DNA of 64,000 bases from Pseudomonas hydrolytica (GCF_021495345.1 NZ_CP099397.1:3658001-3722000); one strand, 5' to 3'; positions 48,275-57,528 are shown, counted from the stretch's first letter. A program made the numbers and translations. Notes: generated by a model from the sequence alone, not told the origin.

Positions 48275-48572
48275 GCGCCGCCTCCTCGGCTGCGGCCGAT
48301 GCCTCGGCGGCAGCCGCCACCGTCGGCTTCAGCGGGTAGAGGTGGAAGATGCCGAACAGCAGTACCTGCAACCGGTCGAGCCAGGGATTGCTGCGCCCGG
48401 TCAAGGTGTCGGCGAACAGCCAGAGCTGCACCCCATGCAGAACCAGGAGGAATGCCGCCAGCAGGTGGATCAGTTGTTCGAAGGGGGGCCCCACCCATTT
48501 GACCAGGGCCGCGCCGAATACCAGCCAGAACGACAAGGTCAGCGCCTTGCCAGCAATCAACAGTGCTTTCAT
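48267..48572 (-). CDS. DUF1145-family small membrane protein
   Basis: 101 residues, two to three membrane helices (about 3-22, 28-50 and 65-80), with GPPFEQLIHLLAAFLLVLHG matching DUF1145. It has an Ala/Glu-rich C-terminal tail (AAAAEASAAAEEAAHA). The start at 48572 (MKALLIAGKA) is preferred over the longer frame. It overlaps the collagen-like gene downstream by 8 nt, suggesting a two-gene operon. Function unknown. Confidence 0.8.
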   Translation of the reverse strand: MKALLIAGKALTLSFWLVFGAALVKWVGPPFEQLIHLLAAFLLVLHGVQLWLFADTLTGRSNPWLDRLQVLLFGIFHLYPLKPTVAAAAEASAAAEEAAHA

Positions 48573-48726
48573 CCCGCCCTCTCGCTCGGTTTTCCAGTAG
48601 CGCAGCACGTTAACCGCTCGCGGCCCGGACCACCAGTCTGGAGGGCGTTTTTGCATGACTTCGTCTAGCGCCTGGCGACAAGGCGGCGAGCCTCAGACCC
48701 TCCCCGGTCCGAGGCACGCTCGTTGC

Positions 48727-49461
48727 TCAACGGGAAACGTACAGCTCTACCCTGCGGTTCTGCGCACGCCCGGCATCACTGCCGTTGTCCGCCACCGGCT
48801 GGCTCTCGCCGCGTCCTTCGGTGCTGAGCTTGCCGGCCGGCACGCCCTGGGCGACGAGGAAATCCGCCACGCTACGCGCACGGCGCTCGGACAGACCCTG
48901 GTTGTAGGCGTCCGAGCCGACGCTGTCGGTATGGCCGACGACCTTCACCGAGACCAGGCTGGCGCCGGTCAACCGTGCGCTGACATCGGTGAGCAGGCGC
49001 CGCGCCTCGGCGGTCAGTTCCGCGGAGTCGAAGGCGAACAGCACGTTGCCCAGGTCGCTCAGGACGATGACTTCGTCCTGCGCTACCGGCTCCATGGCAG
49101 GCGCAACAGGGGCGCTGGCGGGGTACTGCGGCAACGGGCAGCCGTTATGGCTCACGGCGGTACCGGCAGGCGTGCCGGGGCAGCGGTCGCGGCGGTCGAA
49201 CACGCCGTCACCGTCCTCGTCGCCATCCTGCGCGTAACAGATGATGGTGCCGAGCAGCGCACCGGCGACAGCGCCGCCTGCTGCCCAGGTGGAACTCTCG
49301 ATGGCACCCAGGCCGCCACCGGCCAGGGCTCCGATCGCACTGCACAGGGGCCAGTTCCCCTGGTTGAGCGGCGCGTCTCCCGTACTGGAAGTCGTGGCAC
49401 AACCGGAGAGAACACTGCTGACCAAGAGAAAAGGTAAAACCCTCGAAAGGTGGGCTCTCAT
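48727..49461 (-). CDS. OmpA-family lipoprotein with Ca-binding type repeat (tandem paralogue 1)
   Basis: 244 residues. Lipobox VLSGC (Cys21), then a glycine-zipper region (GGGLGAIESSTWAAGGAVAG). A thrombospondin type-3-like acidic repeat follows at about 79-92 (DGDEDGDGVFDRRD, then RCPGTPAG). The C-terminal OmpA domain has GHTDSVGSDAYNQGLSERRA and GRAQNRRVELYV. Closely related to the next gene upstream (49593-50225), which lacks the acidic repeat. The ribosome-binding site lies in a 14-bp hairpin, suggesting translational control. Confidence 0.92.
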   Translation of the reverse strand: MRAHLSRVLPFLLVSSVLSGCATTSSTGDAPLNQGNWPLCSAIGALAGGGLGAIESSTWAAGGAVAGALLGTIICYAQDGDEDGDGVFDRRDRCPGTPAGTAVSHNGCPLPQYPASAPVAPAMEPVAQDEVIVLSDLGNVLFAFDSAELTAEARRLLTDVSARLTGASLVSVKVVGHTDSVGSDAYNQGLSERRARSVADFLVAQGVPAGKLSTEGRGESQPVADNGSDAGRAQNRRVELYVSR

Positions 49462-49469
49462 GGCGGTGT

Positions 49470-49506
49470 CTCCTGTGTTACCGACTGAATGCCGGTAACA
49501 CAGGAG
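49470..49506 (-). promoter_or_regulatory. Perfect hairpin sequestering the ribosome-binding site of the OmpA-like gene
   Basis: Arms 49493-49506 and 49470-49483 are exact 14-bp complements with a 9-nt loop. On the mRNA the 3' arm ends in AGGAG (49474-49470), the Shine-Dalgarno 8 nt before the ATG, paired with CTCCT of the 5' arm. Candidate RNA thermometer or protein-bound translational switch; could also be a DNA operator. Confidence 0.65.
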
Positions 49507-49538
49507 TAAAGACGCCGCTTCGCTTGAGCACAAGAACA

Positions 49539-49575
49539 GCAGAGCCCGCGCGGCTTGTGGCCGGGCGGGCTCTGC
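49539..49575 (-). terminator. Stem-loop between the two tandem OmpA-like genes
   Basis: Perfect 11-bp arms GCAGAGCCCGC (49539-49549) and complement (49565-49575), 15-nt loop, just after the stop of the upstream paralogue. The following minus-strand sequence TGTTCTTGTG is only weakly U-rich, so termination may be partial. Confidence 0.55.
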
Positions 49576-49592
49576 TCAGGCATTACCCCGGC

Positions 49593-50225
49593 TTAGGGCT
49601 GAGCCTCGACCTCGGCTTCTACGCGACGGTTGATGGCACGGCCTTCGGCGGTGGCGTTGTCGGCAACCGGGCGGCTTTCGCCATAACCCACTGCCTGGAC
49701 GCGATTGGACTCGACGCCGTACTGGTTGACCAGTACCTCGCGCACCGCATTGGCGCGGCGCTCGGACAGGCCCTGGTTGTACGCGTCACTGCCCACCGAG
49801 TCGGTGTGCCCTTCGACCACGGTGCTGGTCTGCGGGTATTGCTTCATGAAGTCGGCCAGCGCTTTGATGTCGCCGTAGCTTTCCTGCTTGACCTGAGACT
49901 TGTCGAAGTCGAACTTGACGTCCAGCTCGACCCGCACCGCCTCGGCCCGAGGTTCGGCGACCACGACTTCTTCGACGACGACTTCCTCGGCCACGGCAAC
50001 CTGCTGCGCATCGGCGCCATGCACCCAGCAGTAGGCAGCCGCCATGCCGGCACCAAGCACGGCGCCGCCACCCGCCCAGGTGGAGCTTTCGATCGCACCC
50101 AGCGCAGCACCGCCGACACCGCCCACCGCCGCACAGGTGGGCCAGTCGGATTTCTGCAAGCCGGCGCAACCGGTCAACAGGGTACTGGCCAGAATCAGGG
50201 GTACAGCGTTCCTTGTGATGCTCAT
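49593..50225 (-). CDS. OmpA-family lipoprotein (tandem paralogue 2)
   Basis: 210 residues. Lipobox LLTGC (Cys20), glycine-zipper segment (GGAALGAIESSTWAGGGAVL), a Val/Glu-rich linker (EEVVVEEVVVAE) and an OmpA domain with GHTDSVGSDAYNQGLSERRA, identical over that stretch to paralogue 1. It lacks the acidic repeat of paralogue 1. Its leader carries a similar but imperfect hairpin. Probably arose by tandem duplication. Confidence 0.92.
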   Translation of the reverse strand: MSITRNAVPLILASTLLTGCAGLQKSDWPTCAAVGGVGGAALGAIESSTWAGGGAVLGAGMAAAYCWVHGADAQQVAVAEEVVVEEVVVAEPRAEAVRVELDVKFDFDKSQVKQESYGDIKALADFMKQYPQTSTVVEGHTDSVGSDAYNQGLSERRANAVREVLVNQYGVESNRVQAVGYGESRPVADNATAEGRAINRRVEAEVEAQP

Positions 50226-50236
50226 ACTTTAGGTCT

Positions 50237-50269
50237 CCAATGTTCATCGGCCCATAACCGATTCAATGG
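50237..50269 (-). promoter_or_regulatory. Imperfect leader hairpin before paralogue 2, similar to that of paralogue 1
   Basis: CCAATGTTCATCGG (50237-50250) faces CCGATTCAATGG (50258-50269) across a 7-nt loop; ATCGG/CCGAT pairs fully and the rest is bulged. GGAG (50238-50235) lies at the base of the hairpin. GTCTTTACT directly precedes the hairpin in both leaders (50279-50271 and 49513-49505). Confidence 0.45.
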
Positions 50270-50388
50270 TAGTAAAGACAGGAGTTGTGCAATCCGCCAG
50301 CTATAGGAGGTATTGCGCATAATTTCCTCGGACTCTAGGCCTGTTCCCGGCGTCACGTTAGTCTTTGTCGAGTTTTCGAGGATGTTCC

Positions 50389-50886
50389 ATGACCGCCAGC
50401 CCAAGTTCCCGTACCCCGCAGCAGGCCCTGGCCGCGCTGCTCGACCGTTACAGCCCGGCGAAGCTCCTGCTGCTCGGCGCCAGCGAGCTGCCCGCACTCA
50501 GCGCCTTCCAGAGCGTGCATCCGGACTGCAGCGTGAGCCTGGCGCCGGCCGCCGCGCTGACGCCAGAACTGGCCGCACAGCGCTTCGACCTGGCCCTGCT
50601 GGTCGATTGCCTCGAGCACATGCCCAAGCGCGAAGGCCTGCAGTTGCTGGGCGGCATTCGTAATCTCAATGCCAGCCGGGTCGCCGTGCTGGTGGATCTG
50701 CAGGCGAGCGATTGGCGCGAAACCGATTTCTTCGCCCTCGCCATGCAGGCCAGCGAGCAGTTCCAGCGCGAGGGACAGACCCTGCATCTGTTTACCTACG
50801 ATCTGCTCGACTACAAGCAGGTCCCCGACTGGCTCAACGCCAAGTTCTGGGCCAACCCGGAAAACTTCGGCAAATACTGGTGGTGA
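50389..50886 (+). CDS. DUF6231-like protein, SAM-methyltransferase-like fold
   Basis: 165 residues. The order [20 protein letters not shown], then [20 protein letters not shown] and [15 protein letters not shown] recalls a class I methyltransferase Rossmann fold, but the Gly-rich SAM loop is degenerate, so activity is doubtful. Conserved in Pseudomonas as a hypothetical protein. GAGG 5 nt before the ATG. The YchJ-like gene follows after 4 nt, so the two form an operon. Confidence 0.75.
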   Translation: MTASPSSRTPQQALAALLDRYSPAKLLLLGASELPALSAFQSVHPDCSVSLAPAAALTPELAAQRFDLALLVDCLEHMPKREGLQLLGGIRNLNASRVAVLVDLQASDWRETDFFALAMQASEQFQREGQTLHLFTYDLLDYKQVPDWLNAKFWANPENFGKYWW

Positions 50887-50890
50887 GGCG

Positions 50891-51373
50891 ATGAGCCAGC
50901 TCGATCCAAGCTGCCCCTGCGGCAGCGGCAAACTACTCGGCCAATGCTGCGGTCCCTACCATGCCGGCAGCCACGCCCCCAGTGCCGAGCTGCTCATGCG
51001 CTCGCGCTACAGCGCGTATGTGCTGGGCCTGGTGGACTATCTGGTCGCCACCACCCTGCCCGTGCAGCAGAGCGCCCTGGACCGCGAAGCCATGGCCGCC
51101 TGGAGCGCCCAGGCCACCTGGCTGGGCCTAGAAGTCGAAGGCAGCGAGGTATTCGGCGGCCAACCCGAGCATGCGCAGGTCACCTTCACCGCGCGCTGGC
51201 ATGACGAGAACGGCGAGCACTGCCATCGCGAATGCTCGGCCTTCGTCCAGGTTCAGGGGCGCTGGTACTTCCTCGACCCGACTGCGCCCTTGAAAGCCGG
51301 GCGCAACGACCCCTGCCCCTGCCAGGGCGGGCAGAAATTCAATAAGTGCTGCGCCCCCTATCTCGGCACCTGA
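50891..51373 (+). CDS. ychJ: YchJ-family SEC-C metal-binding protein
   Basis: 160 residues with two SEC-C zinc motifs: N-terminal [17 protein letters not shown] (about 8-24) and C-terminal [16 protein letters not shown] (about 140-155), flanking an NTF2-like core ([20 protein letters not shown]). This is the full YchJ layout; its biochemical role is unknown. Ribosome-binding site GAGG overlaps the upstream stop codon. Confidence 0.9.
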   Translation: MSQLDPSCPCGSGKLLGQCCGPYHAGSHAPSAELLMRSRYSAYVLGLVDYLVATTLPVQQSALDREAMAAWSAQATWLGLEVEGSEVFGGQPEHAQVTFTARWHDENGEHCHRECSAFVQVQGRWYFLDPTAPLKAGRNDPCPCQGGQKFNKCCAPYLGT

Positions 51374-51439
51374 CTGGCACTCGCACCGCTTTCTGCTTGA
51401 GTTGAAGCGTCCGCAGGGACATTCAACAAGGAGAAGGCC

Positions 51440-52561
51440 ATGCACAAGAAGAGTGGTATCGCGTTCATCCTGGCCAGCCTGCTTATGGGCTGCGCCGGAC
51501 AGCCCAATGGGCCGACAGGGGACTACACGGATCTGGGCGACAGCCAGCGCGTCAGCCGGCTGTTCGCCTATCCGAACAACTGCAGCGTGATCTGCTACCG
51601 CGACTGGACGCTGGAACAGACCGTCGAGCATTACCTGAAACAGAGCCTGGCACGCGACGGTTACGACCAGGCCAGCGTACGCGTGCTGCGCAACGGGGAG
51701 CGCATTCAGGCGTATTTTTCAGGCACGCCGCAGGGCTACGGGCGCTCCCTGCAGCAGCTGCTCGATTCCGGCGACCTCGCCTACCAAGGCGCCAGCCAGC
51801 TGAACCGCGACGGCAAGTGGCAGTACAACTGGTACTTCTTCCTGCCGCTGGGTATGGCGCTGGAGAACCGCAAGAGCGTCGAGCTGCTGCATTTCCCACC
51901 CGATTACTCGCTGACCCAGGCTCAGGACTACCTGCGCTCCAGCACCACCGACCGCTGGGCCGCGCTGCTCAGCTACAACGGCATTCCCCAGGCCCAGACA
52001 CCGGCCTATCAGACCATCGTCGATATCGCCCCCATCGCCGCACCGGCCAGCGCCGGCAGCGCCCTGGAGGGCGTCTACGGCTACTTCAACAGCTACCAGC
52101 AGCGCATGGTCAGCGAACTCAGCGCCGGCAAGGGCGACGGTACGCTGCCGATGGTTGCCTTCGGCAGCCCGGTGCGCAACTGGATCAAGCAGCAGTACGG
52201 CGTGAACCTGCCCGTGCTCGGCCTCGGGCAGATCAGCGCGGCACCCGGCCAGCTGGTTTCCGTGCTGGGTGCCAACCATCCCAGCTATATCTGGTACGCA
52301 GCCGATCCGGCCAACAACCAGGGCAGCGAAGACAAGGCCAACGCCACCGGAATCCGGGTGATGGGGCAGGATCTGAGCGCCGCCTGCTGGCAGGCCGGCA
52401 TGGGTCAGCAGCCTGCGGGCAACCCGCAGCAGACCCTCGCCGCCTGTACCCAGAAGTGGCAGGTGACGGACAAGATGCAGACCTGTGAGCTGTTCTTCGT
52501 CACGGTACGCAATCTCAAACCGGAAGAGGCCGAAGCCAAATGCAAGAACCAGGCAGGCTGA
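51440..52561 (+). CDS. Predicted lipoprotein, family not recognised
   Basis: 373 residues, lipobox LLMGCAG (lipidated Cys18), AAGGAGA ribosome-binding site. The mature part has conserved-looking features without a known domain: NNCSVICYRDWTLEQTVEHY near the start, WYFFLPLGMALENRKSVELL in the middle, SVLGANHPSYIWYAADP, and six further cysteines (two near 48-52, and four in the last 100 residues) that could form disulfides. Base composition is ordinary for the window. No neighbours suggest a role. Confidence 0.75.
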   Translation: MHKKSGIAFILASLLMGCAGQPNGPTGDYTDLGDSQRVSRLFAYPNNCSVICYRDWTLEQTVEHYLKQSLARDGYDQASVRVLRNGERIQAYFSGTPQGYGRSLQQLLDSGDLAYQGASQLNRDGKWQYNWYFFLPLGMALENRKSVELLHFPPDYSLTQAQDYLRSSTTDRWAALLSYNGIPQAQTPAYQTIVDIAPIAAPASAGSALEGVYGYFNSYQQRMVSELSAGKGDGTLPMVAFGSPVRNWIKQQYGVNLPVLGLGQISAAPGQLVSVLGANHPSYIWYAADPANNQGSEDKANATGIRVMGQDLSAACWQAGMGQQPAGNPQQTLAACTQKWQVTDKMQTCELFFVTVRNLKPEEAEAKCKNQAG

Positions 52562-52669
52562 CCGATCTGCCCGCCCTGCAGGCAGGCCGCTAAGCGGAGC
52601 GAATGCCGCGGCCGACGTCGCGGCGTTCCTTCAAGCCAGTGCGGCCGGCCCCAGCGCGCAGAATGCCGC

Positions 52670-53224
52670 TCACTCCTGCAGTTTCAGATGCGAGGTATCC
52701 GGCGGTGGCGCGGCGGCCTCGGCCTTGGCCTGGCCCATGTCGCTGCCCACCGGGGCCAGACTGAACTGCGAGAGGTCGACGCGAGGCGCCTGGGCATCGG
52801 GCTTGGCGTCCTGCAGATCGGCACCTACCGGGGCGATGCCGAAGTCGGGCGCATCCACTTCGCTGAATGCCGCCATGTACTCGTCGCGCGGAGCCACCTG
52901 CAGGCGTCCCGGCCTGGGCGCTGCGGCCGGCACCACCGGTGCGCCGGCCGTTTCGAGCGGAGGCGGAGGCGCCAGCTCGACCTCCTCAATCGGCATGTCC
53001 ATGTCGACCACTTCCACCCGCGCACCGGCGCGCTCCAGCGTCGCCCGGTACTTCTCCGCCCCGGCCGCATCGAGATTGTTCTTGATCACGATGCGACGGC
53101 CGGAAAACAGCTGAGCGATGCGCTGGGCGTCAGCCTGGAACAGCTTGGCCATGTTGGCCTTGACCAGCTCCGGTTGGGCGCCAGGCACCAGTTGCCCGGA
53201 GAAGGCGATCTCATAGCGACTCAT
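52670..53224 (-). CDS. Hypothetical protein with N-terminal Pseudomonas-type domain and APVG repeats
   Basis: 184 residues. The first 75 residues (EIAFSGQLVPGAQPELVKAN, IAQLFSGRRIVIKNNLDAAG, KYRATLERAGARVEV) resemble a small alpha/beta module found at the N-terminus of various Pseudomonas membrane or zinc-ribbon proteins. A Pro/Ala-rich linker follows, then two copies of a short motif: FGIAPVGADLQDAK and FSLAPVGSDMGQAK. The ATG at 53224 is 7 nt after GGAG; a GTG two codons earlier is possible. No membrane segment; function unknown. Confidence 0.72.
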   Translation of the reverse strand: MSRYEIAFSGQLVPGAQPELVKANMAKLFQADAQRIAQLFSGRRIVIKNNLDAAGAEKYRATLERAGARVEVVDMDMPIEEVELAPPPPLETAGAPVVPAAAPRPGRLQVAPRDEYMAAFSEVDAPDFGIAPVGADLQDAKPDAQAPRVDLSQFSLAPVGSDMGQAKAEAAAPPPDTSHLKLQE

Positions 53225-53416
53225 GGTCACACTCCTGTCCTATTCAGGTTGCAGTATGGCGCAGGTTTTTTTGCGCTAATACTGCAGGCGTCTCATCCAT
53301 GTTGTTTCGAACCGTCCAGACCGTGAAGAGCAACCGTATCGTATTGAAAATAATGGCTCTTGCCCGGTTGCAGCCGAGCGCTTGCTTGTTACACTGGGGC
53401 GCAACGGGGGTATGAA

Positions 53417-53914
53417 ATGCTTTCTCAGGCGCAAATGATAAGAATTATCAGCCTATTGATGTTTTTCGGCCTGCTTTCTGGCCTCACAGGATGCTCTACC
53501 TGGATGACAGGTAGTTTCAAGGACCCGGATGTCCAACTCATCAAAGTTGATGTGGTCAAGGCCAGGCTGCTCGAACAGGAGTTCCGCCTGCGCTTTCGTA
53601 TCGATAATCCCAACGGCGTGAACCTGCCGGTGCGCGGGCTGGACTACAACGTCCACCTCAACGGCATGCTGCTGGCCGAAGGGCATTCCAACGAGTGGTT
53701 CACCGTGCCTGCGCATGGCCATCACGTGTTCGAGGTACCGGTGCGTACCAACCTCTGGCGCCACGTGCGACAGATCGTCAAGGCGCTGGAAAAACCCGAC
53801 GTGCCGATCCGCTACAGCCTCAAGGGCGAGGTAAAAACCGGCATGTTGTTCGGACGCCGCGTGCACATGGCGCGCAATGGCGAGATAATTCCGGGCGATT
53901 TCATCCCGGAGTAA
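53417..53914 (+). CDS. LEA type 2 (WHy-domain) lipoprotein
   Basis: 165 residues with signal and lipobox LSGLTGC (Cys26) and a WHy/LEA14 domain at about 40-140 ([34 protein letters not shown]). This family is linked to desiccation and stress tolerance in bacteria and plants. ATG 53417 has GGGGG 6 nt upstream; ATG 53435 is a shorter alternative. First of three closely spaced genes (gaps 5 and 7 nt). Confidence 0.85.
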   Translation: MLSQAQMIRIISLLMFFGLLSGLTGCSTWMTGSFKDPDVQLIKVDVVKARLLEQEFRLRFRIDNPNGVNLPVRGLDYNVHLNGMLLAEGHSNEWFTVPAHGHHVFEVPVRTNLWRHVRQIVKALEKPDVPIRYSLKGEVKTGMLFGRRVHMARNGEIIPGDFIPE

Positions 53915-53919
53915 CCGCA

Positions 53920-54111
<192 letters not shown>

Positions 54112-54118
54112 GGCTCGG

Positions 54119-54583
54119 ATGAGCACGATAACGCTCACGCTCGTGCTGGCCGGTCTGCTGCTGATCGCTGCGCTGGCGGCGTATGCCTGGCACCTGTGGC
54201 GCCGCGTCTGGGCGCAGCAGGAAAGCCAGGCCGCCGCCGAGCAGGAACGCCGGCAGCGGCTCGGCGGTGACCTGAACATCCTCGCCAGCAGCCTGCTGGA
54301 CGAGCAGCTGCCGCTGATCGAAGGTGCCATCCGCATCAAGGTGCTGCTCGACAACTACGACAGCGCCCTGAGCAACGATGCCCGCTGCCAGGTCTTTCAC
54401 CAGCTGTTCGAAGCCACCGCCGACGTGCCCACCCACGCCGCCTGGAAGGCGCTGGACAAGCCCGCACGCCGACGCTTCGAGAAGCGCTTCACCGAGCTGG
54501 AGCTGCAACACAAGGCCGCCGCCCGCACGGCAGCGCGCTGGCTGCTCGACGAAGGGCTCGCCAGCCGGCCGGACAGGGCCTGA
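54119..54583 (+). CDS. DUF2489-family membrane-anchored protein
   Basis: 154 residues. One N-terminal membrane helix (about 4-26: [20 protein letters not shown]) is followed by a Gln/Glu/Arg-rich coiled segment and a helical C-terminal domain ([34 protein letters not shown]). This matches DUF2489. Third gene of the LEA / SEC-C cluster. Start 54119 follows the SEC-C stop by 7 nt. Function unknown. Confidence 0.8.
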   Translation: MSTITLTLVLAGLLLIAALAAYAWHLWRRVWAQQESQAAAEQERRQRLGGDLNILASSLLDEQLPLIEGAIRIKVLLDNYDSALSNDARCQVFHQLFEATADVPTHAAWKALDKPARRRFEKRFTELELQHKAAARTAARWLLDEGLASRPDRA

Positions 54584-54756
54584 GCACGTCCCCAGCAGCG
54601 GCGCACGCCTGCGGCGATGAGCAGGCAGCTGGCCGCCCCCTTGTCAGGCCAGACCAGCCTCTTTACCTTGGCGACTTTGGCGCCGGTCGCAGCCCGACCG
54701 GCGCTTCGCGCACCCTTGTCGCCCTTCTGAACGCTCGCACTCCAAGGACAACCGCC

Positions 54757-57270
54757 ATGCGTACGCTGGCCTACCTGACTCTTGCCGCCTCGCTGACCGG
54801 CCTCGCCGGCTGCCAATCCTTTCTCAACAGCCGCTATGCCGACAGCGTGCCGCCCACCCGTGGCGTGGAGCGTGTGCAGGGCATTGCCGAAAGCGCATCG
54901 GTACGGCGCAACGCCCTCGGCATGCCGCTGATCGAGTCGGGTACCTTCCACGACGCGCTGTTCACCCTGGGTTACGTGCACGCCGGCGACCGCCTCAGCC
55001 AGATGGTCGGCATGCGCCTGCTGGCCCAGGGCCGCCTGGCGGAAATAGCCGGCCCCGGCGTGCTGGAGATGGACCGCTTCATGCGCGCGGTGAACCTGAA
55101 GAAAAGCGCGGAGATCCTCTACGCCGACGCCTCACCGCGCCTGAAACGCTTCTTCGAGGTCTATGCGCGGGGCGTCAACGCCTACATGTTCCGCTACCGC
55201 GATAGCCTGCCGATGGACCTGGCCGAAGCCGGCTACCGTCCCGAGTACTGGAAGCCCGAGGACTCGGTGCTGCTGTTCTGCCTGCTCAACTTCGGCCTGT
55301 CGGTGAACCTGCAGGAAGAGGTCGCCGCGCTGACCCTGGCGCAGCGTGTGGGCGCCGACAAGCTGCCCTGGCTGCTGCCCATCTACCCGGACGAGCCGCT
55401 ACCCTTCGCCGAAGCGGAAAAGCTCGCCGGCCTCGACCTGAAAGGCCAGCTGCCGGGTCTGCAGGCGATTTCCCGCACCGCCGCGCAGATCGCCGAACAG
55501 CACATGCTCGGCGTCGCCGCCTCGAACAACTGGGCCATCGCGCCGCAGCGAACCCGTGGCGGCAAGAGCCTGCTGGCCAACGACACGCACCTGCCGCTGG
55601 CGATGCCTTCGCTGTGGAATTTCGTGCAGATCCGCTCGCCCAAGTACCAGGCCGCCGGCGTCTCGCTGGCCGGCGTGCCGGCGGTGGTCGCCGGCTACAA
55701 CGGCAAGCTGGCCTGGGGCATGACCATGGTCATGGGCGACAATCAGGACCTCTATCTCGAGCGCATCCGCCGCGAAGGCAGCCGCCTGATGTACGAGGCC
55801 GACGGCAAATGGCTGCCGGTCACCGAGCGCCAGGAAACCTTCTTCATCAAGGGTCAGCGACCGATCCGCGAAACGCTCTTCGAAACGCGCAACGGCCCGC
55901 TGCTCAATTCGGTGCTGGGCGAACGCAAGCATCCGCTGCAGCCGCTACCCGTGCAGAGCGGCTACGGCCTGGCGCTCAAGACCACGCAGTTCGAGCGCGA
56001 CCAGAGCCTCGATGCCTTCTTCGACCTGTCCCGCGCGCAGTCGGTGGACGCGGCCTTCGAGGTCGCTCGCGAGATTCGCGCGATGCCGCTGAACATCGTC
56101 TTCGCCGATGCCCAGCACATCGGCTGGCAGGTCACCGGACGCTACCCGAACCGCCGCGACGGCCGTGGCCTGCTGCCCTCCCCCGGCTGGGACGAGCGCT
56201 ACACCTGGGACGGCTTCGCCGACCCGATGCTGCATCCTTACGATCAGGACCCACCGCAAGGCTGGCTGGGCACCGCCAACGAGCGCAGCGTACCGCCGGG
56301 CTACGGCATGCAGCTGTCCAGCTCCTGGTACTACCCGGAGCGCGCCGAGCGCATCGCCGAACTGGCCGGCCGGGGCAGCCACGACGGTCGCAGCATGATC
56401 GCCATGCAGTACGACCAGACCTCGCCCTTCGTCGCCAAGCTGCAGGCCATGTTCAACGACCCGGCCATGCACGACCCGCTGCGCCAGGCCATCGCGGCGC
56501 TGCCGGCCGGCCAGCGCGAACGTGCCGACGAAGCCCTGAAACGCCTCCTGGCGTTCGACGGCAAACTGGCTGCCAGCTCGGCCGATGCCGCCATCTACGG
56601 CGCCTTCCTCCACGAAAGCGCGCGGCAGATCTTCCTCGACGAGCTCGGCCCGGAAGACGGCCCGGCCTGGAACGCACTGGTGCAAACCGCCAACGCCTCC
56701 TACTCGGCACAAGCCGACCACCTGCTCGGCCGCGCCGACAGCCCGTTCTGGAACGACGTCCGCACGCCCGAGCAGGAAGACAAGCCGACCATCCTGGCGC
56801 GCAGCCTGGCGGCCAGCATCACCCTGCTCGAGAGCCGCCTGGGCGCTGAGCGGCGCAACTGGCAATGGGGCAAGCTGCACACCTACGAATGGGTGACCGA
56901 CACCACCCGCCTGGCGCCCTACATGAGCGCCGGCCAGCGCAGCAGCATCAATGCCCTGAAAGGTTATCTGGACCGCGGCCCCTACCCGGCCGGCGGCGAC
57001 CACAGCACCCTCAACGTCGCCGCCTATGCCTGGGGCCAAAACTTCGATACCTGGCTGGTTCCGGCCATGCGCATCGTGGTGGACTTCGCCGCCGACGAGC
57101 CGCTGATCGGCGTCAACAGCTCCGGCCAGTCGGGCAACCCGGCCAGCCCGCACTACGCCGACGGCATAGACGCCTGGCTCAAGGCCGGTTACATGAGCTT
57201 CCCGTTCAAATCGGAGAATCTGGATAAGGTCTACGGCAACCAGCGTCTGCTGCTGATGCCGGGCAAATGA
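54757..57270 (+). CDS. quiP: Penicillin-acylase-family Ntn hydrolase, QuiP-like (putative acyl-homoserine lactone acylase)
   Basis: 837 residues, close to P. aeruginosa QuiP (PA1032), an acylase that degrades long-chain acyl-homoserine lactones. The N-terminus has a lipobox-like GLAGC (Cys19). The alpha chain (about 30-255) ends before the predicted nucleophile Ser256 in [12 protein letters not shown], where autocleavage releases the beta chain. Key beta-chain features include [33 protein letters not shown] and [12 protein letters not shown]. The dinG-ychJ-quiP neighbourhood supports the QuiP assignment, but substrate preference cannot be read from sequence. AAGGA ribosome-binding site. Confidence 0.85.
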   Translation: MRTLAYLTLAASLTGLAGCQSFLNSRYADSVPPTRGVERVQGIAESASVRRNALGMPLIESGTFHDALFTLGYVHAGDRLSQMVGMRLLAQGRLAEIAGPGVLEMDRFMRAVNLKKSAEILYADASPRLKRFFEVYARGVNAYMFRYRDSLPMDLAEAGYRPEYWKPEDSVLLFCLLNFGLSVNLQEEVAALTLAQRVGADKLPWLLPIYPDEPLPFAEAEKLAGLDLKGQLPGLQAISRTAAQIAEQHMLGVAASNNWAIAPQRTRGGKSLLANDTHLPLAMPSLWNFVQIRSPKYQAAGVSLAGVPAVVAGYNGKLAWGMTMVMGDNQDLYLERIRREGSRLMYEADGKWLPVTERQETFFIKGQRPIRETLFETRNGPLLNSVLGERKHPLQPLPVQSGYGLALKTTQFERDQSLDAFFDLSRAQSVDAAFEVAREIRAMPLNIVFADAQHIGWQVTGRYPNRRDGRGLLPSPGWDERYTWDGFADPMLHPYDQDPPQGWLGTANERSVPPGYGMQLSSSWYYPERAERIAELAGRGSHDGRSMIAMQYDQTSPFVAKLQAMFNDPAMHDPLRQAIAALPAGQRERADEALKRLLAFDGKLAASSADAAIYGAFLHESARQIFLDELGPEDGPAWNALVQTANASYSAQADHLLGRADSPFWNDVRTPEQEDKPTILARSLAASITLLESRLGAERRNWQWGKLHTYEWVTDTTRLAPYMSAGQRSSINALKGYLDRGPYPAGGDHSTLNVAAYAWGQNFDTWLVPAMRIVVDFAADEPLIGVNSSGQSGNPASPHYADGIDAWLKAGYMSFPFKSENLDKVYGNQRLLLMPGK

Positions 57271-57283
57271 TGACCGTTCGTCG

Positions 57284-57312
57284 GGTGCGCTGAACCTTTT
57301 CCTCAGCGCACC
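57284..57312. other. Hairpin directly after quiP
   Basis: Perfect 10-bp arms GGTGCGCTGA (57284-57293) and TCAGCGCACC (57303-57312), 9-nt loop, 13 nt past the stop codon, not followed by a T-run. May stabilise the mRNA 3' end. Confidence 0.5.
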
Positions 57313-57349
57313 ACTCTGAATATTCGACTTACTCCATAGATCATCGTTT

Positions 57350-57375
57350 AAGGCGCTTCTGGCGCCTTTTCTTTT
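57350..57375 (+). terminator. Intrinsic terminator downstream of quiP
   Basis: AAGGCGC (57350-57356), loop TTCTG, GCGCCTT (57362-57368) and TTTTCTTTT-type tail (57367-57375). Confidence 0.85.
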
Positions 57376-57479
57376 GCCTGTAGAAAAGCCGGCGCGAAAA
57401 GATGGCCTTTTCCCATCACCGGAATTGAACTTAACCAAACGTTCAGGCTCATAAGCCATGCATCGTGTTGCAAAGCTCC

Positions 57480-57504
57480 TGGCGCCTCTGGCGCCTATTT
57501 TTTT
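57480..57504 (+). terminator. Second, sequence-related terminator on the same strand
   Basis: GGCGCC (57481-57486), loop TCT, GGCGCC (57490-57495), then TATTTTTTT. It shares GGCGCYTCTGGCGCCT and the following TTTTGCCYGYAG with the terminator at 57350-57375, so the module is duplicated about 130 nt apart. May end a short RNA starting between them. Confidence 0.7.
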
Positions 57505-57528
57505 GCCCGCAGCTTTGCGCTCGGTCCC

